Positions 8,668-17,618 are shown, counted from the stretch's first letter. The stretch is 64,000 nucleotides of DNA from Sphingobacteriales bacterium (GCA_016706405.1 JADJJT010000001.1:1628004-1692003); one strand, 5' to 3'. The notes: generated from the letters alone by a model not told the origin. Program-made: numbers and translations.

Positions 8668-9951
8668 ATGAAAACATATTTGAAAATCGGGTTTATTTTT
8701 TTGCTGGTTCTCACATTTTATTTTGAGGGAAACGCTCAATTTATTTTAAATGGCGAAATTCGACCCCGGCTCGAGGTGCGAAACGGCTATGCCACCTTTG
8801 CCACCGAATACGACAAGCCAGCGGTGTTTTTTACGCAGCGTTCACGGCTTAATGTAGATTATAAAAATGATCATTTCAGAACTTATATTTCGCTGCAAGA
8901 TGTGCGCACCTGGGGCGATGAGGATCAGGTAGTAGATGTGCCGAGCACCGCTTTGCACGAAGGCTGGGGCGAATTATTTTTCAACAAATTATTGAGCCTG
9001 AAAATGGGCAGGCAAGAATTGGCCTACGAAGATTACCGTCTATTGGGCAATGTGGACTGGGTGCAACAGGCCCGTAGCCATGATGCCGCAGTACTGAAAT
9101 TTAACAAGAACGGGTGGCGTGCTGACGCAGGCGGCGCTTTCAATAACCTAAGAGAGAATGATTTTAAAACCGCTTACCTACTCAACAACTACCGTGTTCT
9201 GCTTTTTGGTTATGCCAATAAAACCTTTAAAGAAAAACTTACCGTAAGCCTTTTGCATATTACCGATGGTTTTGAGGAAGTTGACAGCCTGAGCGATACT
9301 ATTAATTATCGGCACACATTTGGGCCAATACTTACCTACAAGTCGGGTAAACTCGAATTGAACGGTTCTTTCTTTTATCAATTTGGCAATTTGTCAGATA
9401 AAGATATCCGGGCATTTATGGCAACCTTCAGTGCTCAGTATAAAGTGAACAAGCTGACCCTCCGCGCAGCCGTGGATATTGTATCCGGAACTAATGCACT
9501 CAATACTTTAAACAAGGAGAACAACTCCTTCAGTACCCTTTACGCCACTAATCACAAATTTTATGGCTTCATGGACTATTTCACAAACCTGCCTTTACAT
9601 ACTGCAAATGGTGGATTGATTGACCCATACCTTCGGCTGAATTACAAGTTTTCGGAAAAGATAAACGCTTATGCCGACTACCATTATTTTATGCTCGAAA
9701 ATAATGTGGCCGACCTCATGAACCCTTCGGTAGCCATTAACAAAGAACTTGGCTCTGAAATTGATGCCGTCTTAAACTACAATATTTTTCCTCTGGTTAA
9801 CCTTCAGGCCGGCTATTCTATGATGTTTGGCACTTCTTCACTCGAAACGCTGAAAAAAAGACAAAAAGGGGGCCACCAATACTGGGGGTGGACGATGCTC
9901 ACTTTCAAGCCCGAGTTTTTCCATTCTGAAAAATACAAAGTCAAACAATAG
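8668..9951 (+). CDS. Outer-membrane porin, alginate-export-like beta-barrel
   Basis: A signal peptide (cleavage after FEGNAQ, about residue 24) is followed by an alternating beta-strand pattern rich in aromatic residues to the C-terminus, as in outer-membrane barrels. The early section (GEIRPRLEVRNGY, FTQRSRLNVDY, then LKMGRQELAYEDYRLLGNVD) matches the alginate-export/AlgE-like porin family common in Bacteroidota. The length is 427 residues. A 111-bp gap separates it from the TDT gene. At this position it may admit nitrate or nitrite to the periplasm, which is inference; the family name does not imply alginate as substrate. Confidence 0.82.
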   Translation: MKTYLKIGFIFLLVLTFYFEGNAQFILNGEIRPRLEVRNGYATFATEYDKPAVFFTQRSRLNVDYKNDHFRTYISLQDVRTWGDEDQVVDVPSTALHEGWGELFFNKLLSLKMGRQELAYEDYRLLGNVDWVQQARSHDAAVLKFNKNGWRADAGGAFNNLRENDFKTAYLLNNYRVLLFGYANKTFKEKLTVSLLHITDGFEEVDSLSDTINYRHTFGPILTYKSGKLELNGSFFYQFGNLSDKDIRAFMATFSAQYKVNKLTLRAAVDIVSGTNALNTLNKENNSFSTLYATNHKFYGFMDYFTNLPLHTANGGLIDPYLRLNYKFSEKINAYADYHYFMLENNVADLMNPSVAINKELGSEIDAVLNYNIFPLVNLQAGYSMMFGTSSLETLKKRQKGGHQYWGWTMLTFKPEFFHSEKYKVKQ

Positions 9952-10005
9952 ATGAGTTTACAACCGGCAATTCGCCAAAAAGGAAACTTAAAAAGACATT
10001 TATTA

Positions 10006-10037
10006 TTGCCTCTGTTTTAATATATTTTGTAACTTTG
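10006..10037 (+). promoter_or_regulatory. Candidate Bacteroidota promoter upstream of the hemerythrin gene
   Basis: TTG at 10006-10008, a 21-bp spacer, then a perfect -7 element TAACTTTG at 10030-10037. Transcription would start near 10043, directly at a 23-codon ORF (10044-10115) and about 85 bases before the hemerythrin gene. Confidence 0.5.
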
Positions 10038-10043
10038 TTGCTA

Positions 10044-10115
10044 ATGAAAAAAGCAAAAGAAACACGCCCGAAATGGCATTACTGTCTCTTTGATAAAGAA
10101 TTTGAAAAATCTTAA
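10044..10115 (+). CDS. Possible 23-residue leader peptide or small protein
   Basis: A short ORF, MKKAKETRPKWHYCLFDKEF followed by EKS, begins about 7 bases after a well-formed -7 element and ends 12 bases before the hemerythrin gene. It is basic at the N-terminus and holds W, H, Y and C near the middle. It could be a leader peptide, a small protein or chance. No family is recognised. Support is the promoter placement only. Confidence 0.3.
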   Translation: MKKAKETRPKWHYCLFDKEFEKS

Positions 10116-10127
10116 AATACAAACATT

Positions 10128-10799
10128 ATGAAAGAAATCTTTGATGATATTAACAAAGCTGACCCGCTCAAGCGTTTAGTAGAACGCGAAACAGAACAAA
10201 CAGAATTATCGCCGATGGACCCGCCCGATGCGTACGCACCTCCGGTGATGGAAAACATTGCTTATGAAGAAATGCATCCGGTATTGCAGCGCTTAATGGA
10301 TGAACATAAAAACTGCCTTAAAGAACTTGAGGCACTCGAAGAAACGCTGCTGCAAATACAAAAAGAAGGAATGTCAGTAGAACGTAATAAAAAATTAGGT
10401 GCATTTTTTAGTTTCCTCGACCAAACTATTGTAGCGCATAACTTAAAGGAAGAAAAAATATTATTCCCATCCTTGCATCAAAAATTACTCGAAAATGGTA
10501 TTCATAGCCACGGGCCGGCGGCTACAACCGGCGTAGATATGCTTGAAGATGACCATGTTAAACTGATGCAGTTGTCGGCTGTTGCTTTTAACTTTTTTAG
10601 TTTGGCCGGACGTTTACCCGATATTGCTTCGCGGGCTATGGTGCTCGATGCGGCAGTAGAGCAGGGCAAGGCATTGGTAGAAATGTTACAACTGCACATC
10701 TTCCGCGAAGATAATGTAGTATTTGCCCAGGCACAGCAATATGTAGCAAAAGATGAGCTGGATGATATGCTACAGCGATTCGAGGCATTCAAGAAATAA
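10128..10799 (+). CDS. Hemerythrin HHE-domain protein
   Basis: The protein has a four-helix hemerythrin-like fold with a probable di-iron site. Ligand-type residues are seen in the expected order: H in LMDEHKN, H and E in IVAHNLKEEKILFP, H in EDDHVKLM, and H/E in LHIFREDNVVF. The N-terminal 45 residues are acidic and proline-rich and not part of the domain. Such proteins bind O2 or NO, or repair nitrosylated iron centres (the RIC/YtfE group shares the fold). It lies 6 bp before moaA, so the two are cotranscribed, and it sits near the NO reductase gene. A role in NO or oxygen handling fits the context but is inferred. Confidence 0.85.
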   Translation: MKEIFDDINKADPLKRLVERETEQTELSPMDPPDAYAPPVMENIAYEEMHPVLQRLMDEHKNCLKELEALEETLLQIQKEGMSVERNKKLGAFFSFLDQTIVAHNLKEEKILFPSLHQKLLENGIHSHGPAATTGVDMLEDDHVKLMQLSAVAFNFFSLAGRLPDIASRAMVLDAAVEQGKALVEMLQLHIFREDNVVFAQAQQYVAKDELDDMLQRFEAFKK

Positions 10800-10805
10800 A
10801 AACAC

Positions 10806-11792
10806 ATGAAAGCATTGGTAGACCGGTTCGGCAGGGCACACGATTACCTGAGAATTTCTCTTACAGACAAATGCAATTTGCGTTGTAGCTACTGTATGCC
10901 CGAAAATGCAGTATTTATGCCCGAAGCCGAATTGCTTTCAAAAGACGAAATACTTGAGATTGCTACCGTTTTTGTTAAAGAGTATGGCATCAGAAAAATT
11001 CGCCTCACAGGGGGCGAGCCTTTGGTAAGAAAAGATTTTGCCGAAATTGCCGAAAACCTTTCCCATCTTAAAACTGAATTATTGCTGACTACAAACGGAA
11101 TACTTATAGATAAATATATTGATGCAATTTTATTGGCAGGCATTAACACAATTAATGTTAGCTTAGACTCGCTGAACAGTGAATCATTTTATCAAATTAC
11201 CAAACGAGATAAGTTTCAGCAGGTTTGGAATAATATTTTATTGTTGCTGAAAAATAATATCCGGGTAAAAATTAACGTAGTTGCTGTTAAAGGTGTCATC
11301 GAAAACGATATATTTGACTTCATCAACCTAACCAAAGAACTTCCTTTGCATATACGATTCATAGAATTTATGCCGTTTGCAGGAAATAAATGGGATAATA
11401 GCAGCGTAGTTACAGCATCGCAAATGCTCGAGTTGGTTGAACGTGAATATGATATTGTAAAACTGAAGGACGAACCACATGCTACCGCAAGAAAATATAA
11501 GGTTGTGGGGCATAATGGAACGCTGGGTTTTATTACAACAATGAGTAATCAATTTTGTGGCGACTGCAATAGAATTCGATTGACTGCAGAAGGTAAAATG
11601 AAAAATTGCCTTTTTGGAAAAGATGAAATAGACCTGCGTGCCGCTTTAAGACAAGGCGAACCCATTGCCCCGCTTATACGCTATTGTATTGAAAATAAAC
11701 ATGCTGCCTTAGGAGGGCAATTTGACAACAACTATAAAGAAATTAATGCAGATGCCATCATAAATCGAAGTATGACCTCGATTGGTGGATAA
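10806..11792 (+). CDS. moaA: GTP 3',8-cyclase MoaA
   Basis: MoaA is a radical SAM enzyme that carries out the first step of molybdenum cofactor synthesis, turning GTP into 3',8-cyclo-GTP. The N-terminal cluster motif is C23/C27/C30 (CNLRCSYC), and the second C-terminal [4Fe-4S] cluster is C251/C254/C268 (FCGDCNRIRL through KNC). The protein ends in Gly-Gly, as MoaA must for activation. The length of 328 residues is normal. The gene lies next to the molybdoenzyme operon narGHJI, which needs this cofactor. No other moa/moe genes are in the window. Confidence 0.97.
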   Translation: MKALVDRFGRAHDYLRISLTDKCNLRCSYCMPENAVFMPEAELLSKDEILEIATVFVKEYGIRKIRLTGGEPLVRKDFAEIAENLSHLKTELLLTTNGILIDKYIDAILLAGINTINVSLDSLNSESFYQITKRDKFQQVWNNILLLLKNNIRVKINVVAVKGVIENDIFDFINLTKELPLHIRFIEFMPFAGNKWDNSSVVTASQMLELVEREYDIVKLKDEPHATARKYKVVGHNGTLGFITTMSNQFCGDCNRIRLTAEGKMKNCLFGKDEIDLRAALRQGEPIAPLIRYCIENKHAALGGQFDNNYKEINADAIINRSMTSIGG

Positions 11793-11908
11793 TTTGTAGT
11801 AATAAAACTTCACTGTTTTTTAAGAGATATTGCCGATATAGCCACTAATTTCCGGAAAAGATATTTATCTCCGGAATGATTAGTCAATCGTTATCGTTTC
11901 TTGAAAAT

Positions 11909-11957
11909 ACTTGCCCGAGTCGTTTTTCTAATCAATAGAACAGCGACTCGGGCAAGT
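11909..11957. repeat. 14-bp perfect inverted repeat between convergent moaA and norB
   Basis: The arms are ACTTGCCCGAGTCG (11909-11922) and its exact complement at 11944-11957, with a 21-base loop. It lies in the 209-bp gap between the two convergent genes. Neither side has a proper U-tract, so it is at best a weak bidirectional terminator or an mRNA 3'-end protecting hairpin. Confidence 0.5.
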
Positions 11958-12001
11958 GCTTAAAACTCCGGAGGAAACCAACTATAACACCTAAGAAAAG
12001 G

Positions 12002-14428
12002 TTAGGCGGTAACGGGCTCTTCCTCTTCTTCTTCCTCTTCAACTGGTGGCTGAATATCGGCACCTGCCAACTCTTCAATTTTGTTTGTTTCAGGGGTAGT
12101 GGCTTTTAGCGAGCCGGCCCTTGTTACGATAAACCATGCAAGCGGAATAACGCCACCAAAAAAGAACACCGTAGCACCAATGCCGCGCAACCAGGTAAGC
12201 GATTTAAAAACACCTTGCCCAATAAAGGCCTCAGAGCGGGCAAACCAAAGCCCGTTTTCAACGATGGATTGGAATTGAAAGGCGCCAGCCGGAAACAAAT
12301 CGAGCATAACCATTAACATTAGGCCGGCATTAATAGACCAGAAGGAAAACTTTACCAAGCCTTCGCGCCAGCGGTTCGGTTTAAGCAATAGCCTTGAAGC
12401 AAAAAGCAAAGCAGCCAACGAAATATTGCCGTAAACGCCCATTAGTGCGGCGTGTGCGTGGTTTATGGTTAGGTACGAGCCATGTTCAAAATAGTTCATG
12501 ATGGGTAAATTTACGATAATACCCATAACTCCGGCACCAAAAAAGTTCCAGAAATTAACCGCCACAAGAAACAAAAAAACCTCCGGAAATCCGAAATTAC
12601 CCAACTGTTTGTGTTCAATGCCGTTAACTGCAAACCGGGGCATATTTTTAAACCGCCAAGCTTCTACGGTAAGAAGAATTAGCGGCACAAATTGCAAGGT
12701 AGAGAATACAGAACCCAAAGCCATAGTGGCCACCGGCTTTGCATTCCAATAGAAATTGTGCGAAATACCGAGTAATCCGGTGCCCAAAAAAAGGATAGTG
12801 GCAAAATATACCACCCGTATAGCTGCCTGGCGACTAACCAAACCCATTAACACCATTAAGTAACTGACAATAACGGTAATAAATACCTCAAAAAATGCTT
12901 CAACCCACATGTGAATCACCATCCAACGCCAAAAGTCGGCAATAACAAAATTAGTTTCGGGTTTGCCTACAAATCCGGATAGAAATAACAACGGAATGCC
13001 CAATACAGAATAAAAAATCCAGTTGGGCAGGTTCCATGCTTCTCCTTTAACAAATGCCGGTTTTACGCCCCGATATACGATTACGCCCCACAAAACAAAA
13101 ATCACCATCAATAATCCCTGATAAATTCTGCCAAAATCAACATATTCCCAGCCCTGATGCCCTAATAAATGCCACCAATCTCCAAAAACTCCCTTCGGGC
13201 CTAAAATCATCCCCGCAAGCGAGCCGCCGGCCAGTACAATTAGCATGGCAAACAAAATATTAATCAGTGGCAATTGTCCCGAGATTTCTCTTTTGGCCAA
13301 TATTGGCAAGATAAAAATCGAAGAGGCAATCCAGCAAATTGAAATCCAGTAGAGCGATAGCATAAGGTGCCAACTGCGCGTAATAGTGATGGGCAAAGCC
13401 TCGGATGTGTGTATGCCAAAGAAGCCCAAAAAATTAACAAAGTCGTTGATGGTAAAAATTCCGCTCAATACTTGTAGAAAGAAAAGCAGTACAGCTACCA
13501 GAAAAAATTTATAGGTTGCCCGTTGGGTTTTTGTAGGCTGAAAATTAGCCACGCGCTCGGCAGTGAGTAAAGATTTGCTGGAGGGCTTAAAGAATTTGTT
13601 GGGCAACTGATTGTATTGCCCTATAAAATAAAGCACAATGCCACACACCAAAACAAAACCCATTAGACCAAGTACACTCCATAGGATAACCGGAGCGGTA
13701 GGAGTATTGCCGGCATCGGGGTCGTAAGGCCAGTTGTGGGTATAGCTAAAATTGCTGCCCGGACGCTCGGTAACGCAAACCCAAGCACCCCAAAAGAAAA
13801 ACGAGGCTAAATCTGCTACTTCCTTCCGGTCTGTAATATAATCTTTTGGCGGAAAAGATCCATGAGGGTTATTGTCAATAAAAATATCTGTGTAGTATTT
13901 TTTCAATTTTTCAAGGGCATAAGCCTGGGCATCAGAAACAACTACAATATTTTCTGCTGCGTTATATTTGTTCTCTTTTAGTGCTCTTTTTACATTATCG
14001 CCAATTATTTTCTTTTCCATATCGCTTGCCTCCCGGCCGTTCTCCTTTTGAAAGGCCTCAACATAGTATTCGTTCATGTTGAGCGTGATTTGGTGCAAGG
14101 CTTCGGCAGTAAAATCCGGACCTCTTTGTGCGCCGTCTCCAAAATAAGATCCATACTCCATAAGAGCGTATTTATGAAATACGATTTGGCCTCTTTCAAT
14201 GGTAGATTTGTCCATCAATACCACTCCGGCATTGGTTTTGAACCCCGTCATGGGTGGTGCATCTACGTAGGTTTGGTAACCTATCATGCCAACTCCTGCC
14301 ACACTTATAATTAAAATGAACAAGAGCGGTTGCCACCAGTTTTTGGTGTTCATAAGGTAGCTAATACTCTTTGAAGCCCCGGTTGGGGCATCTTGTTCTT
14401 TTGTTGGCGGTGTATGTTTTGAACTCAT
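12002..14428 (-). CDS. norB: Quinol-dependent nitric oxide reductase (qNOR)
   Basis: This 808-residue protein has the fused form of NO reductase: an N-terminal membrane anchor and periplasmic domain (residues about 35-245) followed by a 12-helix haem-copper-oxidase-like core. It reduces two NO to N2O with electrons from quinol. Metal-ligand histidines lie in SWHLMLSLYW, HMWVEAFFEVF (with the Glu typical of NOR), ISHNFYWNAKP and NHAHAALMGVYGN. The C-terminus is a run of glutamates (VEEEEEEEEPVTA), a low-complexity tail not needed for the fold. An Rrf2-family regulator gene lies 94 bp upstream on the same strand, with a candidate operator between. It should detoxify NO formed during nitrate respiration. 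Confidence 0.95.
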   Translation of the reverse strand: MSSKHTPPTKEQDAPTGASKSISYLMNTKNWWQPLLFILIISVAGVGMIGYQTYVDAPPMTGFKTNAGVVLMDKSTIERGQIVFHKYALMEYGSYFGDGAQRGPDFTAEALHQITLNMNEYYVEAFQKENGREASDMEKKIIGDNVKRALKENKYNAAENIVVVSDAQAYALEKLKKYYTDIFIDNNPHGSFPPKDYITDRKEVADLASFFFWGAWVCVTERPGSNFSYTHNWPYDPDAGNTPTAPVILWSVLGLMGFVLVCGIVLYFIGQYNQLPNKFFKPSSKSLLTAERVANFQPTKTQRATYKFFLVAVLLFFLQVLSGIFTINDFVNFLGFFGIHTSEALPITITRSWHLMLSLYWISICWIASSIFILPILAKREISGQLPLINILFAMLIVLAGGSLAGMILGPKGVFGDWWHLLGHQGWEYVDFGRIYQGLLMVIFVLWGVIVYRGVKPAFVKGEAWNLPNWIFYSVLGIPLLFLSGFVGKPETNFVIADFWRWMVIHMWVEAFFEVFITVIVSYLMVLMGLVSRQAAIRVVYFATILFLGTGLLGISHNFYWNAKPVATMALGSVFSTLQFVPLILLTVEAWRFKNMPRFAVNGIEHKQLGNFGFPEVFLFLVAVNFWNFFGAGVMGIIVNLPIMNYFEHGSYLTINHAHAALMGVYGNISLAALLFASRLLLKPNRWREGLVKFSFWSINAGLMLMVMLDLFPAGAFQFQSIVENGLWFARSEAFIGQGVFKSLTWLRGIGATVFFFGGVIPLAWFIVTRAGSLKATTPETNKIEELAGADIQPPVEEEEEEEEPVTA

Positions 14429-14471
14429 TTTGAAAAATTTATTTTGAGTGAAACAGCATTAAGATTAAATA

Positions 14472-14500
14472 GCTTTTTGTCTTAAATATACTTAAAAAGC
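14472..14500. promoter_or_regulatory. Candidate operator between the Rrf2 gene and norB
   Basis: Seven-base inverted repeats, GCTTTTT at 14472-14478 and AAAAAGC at 14494-14500, flank an AT-rich core in the 94-bp gap upstream of norB. The size (29 bp) and symmetry suit an Rrf2/NsrR dimer site, but it does not match a published consensus that I can confirm. Confidence 0.3.
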
Positions 14501-14522
14501 AAGCCCAAAGCTTAATCGCTGT

Positions 14523-14960
14523 TTAAGGAATCAAACGAAAACGGTTTTCGCGTATTGCTTTGCCAAGCTGAGCCAGGGTGGTGGTTTCAAATTCTGTTTT
14601 TAGGGAAACTTTGATTGTTTTCCAAAAATGGTGCATAGGGCAGGGGTTTTTTTCGCCACAGTTGGGCAGACCGAGCAAGCACTTGTCAAAAAAGTCGTCA
14701 CCTTCCATGGCCTTAATCAAGTCGGTCAATAGAATATTTTCCGGAGGAATTTGAAACGCGATCCCGCCGTTAGGGCCGCGATAGGAATGCAAAAAACCTT
14801 TTTGTGTAAGAGTTTGCAAAATTTTAGTCAAAAAATGGAATGATATGTCCAATGCTTCCGCCATACTTTTGATATTCACAAATGGCTCTTCGCTTCGATG
14901 AGCTACCAAGTATAACAAAGCGCGCAACCCATATTCGCTTGATTTGGAAATAATCCGCAT
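14523..14960 (-). CDS. Rrf2-family transcriptional regulator, NsrR-like
   Basis: A 145-residue winged-helix protein of the Rrf2 family. The N-terminal DNA-binding part (KSSEYGLRALLYLVAH, DISFHFLTKILQTLTQKGFL, SYRGPNGG) is canonical. Three cysteines, C94, C101 and C107, in the arrangement C-x6-C-x5-C can bind an Fe-S cluster, as in NsrR (NO sensor) and IscR. The gene lies directly upstream of the NO reductase gene on the same strand, so an NO-responsive repressor of norB is the natural reading. The assignment to NsrR rather than another Rrf2 type rests on this context. Confidence 0.88.
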   Translation of the reverse strand: MRIISKSSEYGLRALLYLVAHRSEEPFVNIKSMAEALDISFHFLTKILQTLTQKGFLHSYRGPNGGIAFQIPPENILLTDLIKAMEGDDFFDKCLLGLPNCGEKNPCPMHHFWKTIKVSLKTEFETTTLAQLGKAIRENRFRLIP

Positions 14961-14990
14961 ACAGTTTCCTGTCTAAGAGTTTTTAATCTG

Positions 14991-14998
14991 CAAATATA
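14991..14998 (-). promoter_or_regulatory. Candidate -7 promoter element of the Rrf2 gene
   Basis: On the minus strand this reads TATATTTG, a perfect TAnnTTTG element, 31 bases before the ATG. No clear -33 TTTG was found at the right distance. Confidence 0.4.
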
Positions 14999-16084
14999 AC
15001 ACCAATTATTTTATCCTTTGTACTGTTAGTAGTTTAGGTTGTAAAATGTCTTTTATGCGACAAATTTATGCGCTTCAAGCCAATTCCATCTATTTTTGAA
15101 CCACAACCAAAATTTGTTTGTAGGTTTTATTTATTCTTTTGCGAAGGTAAATTGCCCGCCGCCTTGTTTCAAAATCATTGTTTTTTCTACCGGATTAAAA
15201 ACCATTACAACGCCTGCCTGGTCAAATTCAAATACATCTTTTTCGGTTGCTGTGAGTGGAAATGACGATTGCCCTGTTGCTTGGGCGATTAGGGTTGTGT
15301 TGTTTTTTGTAATTGTAATTTTTAAAGGAATTTGTTTAGAGGAATAAACGCCTAAATAACTATCTAAATCGTTTGTGTCGAAGGTATAAGTTTTAAAATC
15401 CGGAATATTGTACGGTTTGTTGTAAATGGCACTTAAAACAGCAATTGAAATATTATTGTTATTAAAATTAGTCCCATTTGAAGTTAAGGCATAAGAAATA
15501 TTTCCATCCGGAAAATAAGAGAAAACAGTGCTAAACCCGTCAATGCCTCCTGTATGGCCGTAACCAATTTTGTCGTAAAAGGGTATTTGAATCAAGCCAA
15601 GTCCATATTTGTCTTTTATGGTTTTCATTAGCTCAAGGCTTTCATTTTTTAATAGTTTTCCGGCAAATAAGGCATCGCTAAATTTTACCAAATCGCTTGG
15701 TGTAGAAATTATACCACCCGCCCCTAACGGAACAGACATATCCGTTTCAGGCTCAAGCTCCCACGCTTCCAAAAAGTGGTACAACTTAGATTCATTTTTA
15801 CTACTATCAATTTTTTTGCCAAAGCAAGTGTTTGTTAAGCCTAGAGGTTGCGTGATGTATTCCTCAAGTAATTCCGGATATTTTTTCTTAAAAGTTTTTT
15901 CAAGAATATACGTTAGAAGAACATAATTAGAATTGCTGTATATTGCCGTCCTGTCTGGTTCAAAACCGATGCCGGCTTTAACAATTATTTCTATCATTTC
16001 TGCTTCGGTTTTAGGTTGGGTGTTCCAGGTCAAATAGTCTTCGGCATCGGTAAAATTATTAATTCCGCTTCGGTGGCTAAGTAA

Positions 16085-17013
16085 GAGACTGTCTAAAAAT
16101 TAAAAATTGGCATGCCAGTCCTAAAAATTGATAGGAAAAAAGTTATTAAAAGAGATGTGAATAAAAGACTATCAGTTTGACGTTTAAATAATAATTCATA
16201 GCTTTATGAAAATCAAACACATAAAGTAAAATGAAAACCTACCCAAGCAGTCTCACCGATAGTCAATGGAGTGCAATATTAGGCATTTTAGACGACAAAC
16301 GGAAACGAAAACACAGTTTAAGAGAAATTTTTAATGCGCTGTTCTATTTGCTTAAAACTGGCTGTCAATGGCGCATGCTGCCGTTCCATTTTCCGTCATG
16401 GAAGCTTGTTTACTACTATTTTACCAAGTGGAAGAAGGATGGGACGATAGAACTCATCCATGAAATACTCAGGGATAAGACTCGAAAGCAAGCAGGCAGG
16501 GCTTCATCGCCAAGTGTTGGTATAATTGATAGCCAGAGCGTAAAGACAACAAGCGTCGGAGGCTTGTGCAGAGGGATTGACGGGGGTAAAAAAGTTAAAG
16601 GCAGAAAGCGGCATATTATTGTAGATACAATGGGACTACTTTTAGCGGTTGTGGTTCATGCGGCAAATGAGCATGACAGTAAATCAGCCCCAATGGTTAT
16701 AGCTGACCTCAGAGGCAGGTTTTGCAGATTGGTAAAGATAGTAGCTGATGGCGGGTATAGAGGCGAGTTAATTGAAAATACCCGCAAAACGTTTGGGTGG
16801 GTGGTTGAGGTTGTAAGTAGATCGAATACAGCCTCGAAATTCGAAGTATTGCCAAAAAGATGGATTGTTGAAAGAACTTTTGCATGGCTCGAAAGCTATC
16901 GAAGATTGAGTAAAGACTTTGAGTTCCAAACCGAAACGAGCCAGACAATGATCCAACTTGCCATGATAAAATTGATGCTTAATAGAATTAGAAAATAAAA
17001 TTTAGACAGGCTC
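16085..17013 (+). mobile_element. IS5-family insertion sequence (IS1031-like), complete
   Basis: The element is 929 bp with imperfect terminal inverted repeats: GAGACTGTCTAAAAATTA on the left and GAGCCTGTCTAAATTTTA as the complement of the right end (15 of 18 identical). It is flanked by a 3-bp direct repeat TAA (16,082-16,084 and 17,014-17,016). A T-N-A target duplication, length under 1 kb and a single transposase ORF fit the IS1031 group of IS5. Both ends and the transposase look intact, so the insertion may be recent. Confidence 0.92.
16231..16998 (+). CDS. IS5-family transposase
   Basis: A 255-residue DDE transposase. The N-terminal part (SLTDSQWSAILGIL, LLKTGCQWRMLP) is the DUF4096-like domain found in IS5 elements. 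The catalytic residues are D100 (GIIDSQSVKTT), D173 (VADGGYRGEL) and E214 (KRWIVERTFAWLESYRR), with the typical R-x-x-x-E signature. It is encoded in one uninterrupted frame, unlike IS427-group elements that use a frameshift. It ends 15 bases before the right end of the IS. The gene runs opposite to the serine hydrolase it disrupts. Confidence 0.95.
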   Translation: MKTYPSSLTDSQWSAILGILDDKRKRKHSLREIFNALFYLLKTGCQWRMLPFHFPSWKLVYYYFTKWKKDGTIELIHEILRDKTRKQAGRASSPSVGIIDSQSVKTTSVGGLCRGIDGGKKVKGRKRHIIVDTMGLLLAVVVHAANEHDSKSAPMVIADLRGRFCRLVKIVADGGYRGELIENTRKTFGWVVEVVSRSNTASKFEVLPKRWIVERTFAWLESYRRLSKDFEFQTETSQTMIQLAMIKLMLNRIRK

Positions 17014-17592
17014 TAAGTGTTTTATTGCTATTTTATTGGCGTTTTTAATTGTCGGGAAATAGCCTTCAATTGTTTGATTGAGGTCTAATTTTCGGTCTTC
17101 AACGGCTTTTAAAATTAATACTGCGGTAAACGTTTTTGATATTGACCCAATTCGGTATTTAGTGTTTTCGTTGGCTTTTGTTTTATTTTCAAGATTAGAA
17201 AAGCCAATTGTTTTGGCGTAAATAATTGCACCGTTTTGCGAAACGGCTACACTTCCCATAAACTTGTTGTTAATTTCAAGGGCATTAAAATAGTTGTCTA
17301 ATTTGGTTTGGTCAAAGTTTTGAGCTAATCCAGTTTGGGTTAAACCTGCCACAATTAATAATGTTGTATAGAATAATTTTGCCATAATATTAATGTTTGT
17401 ATTTGTATTGGTAATGTGATAAAGCGGGCGAAGTTACAACGCATTTGTAATATTTTAAAGTTCCGGTCTTTGCCCTATTATTGCCATTAAGTTCCGTTTG
17501 AAGTGCAAAAATTTATCACCCCACCCTTAAAACCATCCGAATTTTTTCGTTCAACCGAAGGGTTTTCCTTATTTTAGTTTCCTAAAAAAGCC

Positions 17593-17600
17593 TATTTTTG
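17593..17600 (+). promoter_or_regulatory. Candidate -7 promoter element of the SLC13-type transporter
   Basis: TATTTTTG matches TAnnTTTG, 18 bases before the ATG at 17,619. It overlaps a TTG that could extend the ORF, which argues for the ATG as start. Confidence 0.4.
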
Positions 17601-17618
17601 CGCCTAAAGCCTTGGTTC

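Larger units (their letters stand above)
15131..17385 (-). pseudogene. Serine hydrolase / class C beta-lactamase-like gene interrupted by an IS5-family element
   Basis: The N-terminal part (17,385 down to 17,014) encodes a signal peptide (TQTGLAQ) and the catalytic S81-x-x-K84 motif (GSISKTFTA). The C-terminal part (down to 15,131) encodes the Tyr motif YSNSNY and the third motif HTG in GHTGGIDG. An IS of 929 bp lies between. Removing the IS with one copy of the TAA/TTA duplication restores an in-frame IAIKHLLSHRSGINNFTDAE, where HLLSHRSGI is the usual family sequence. The intact product would be a secreted or periplasmic serine hydrolase (penicillin-binding/esterase type). The N-terminal piece now ends after reading five codons into the IS; the C-terminal piece lacks the nucleophile, so the gene should be inactive. 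Confidence 0.93.
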
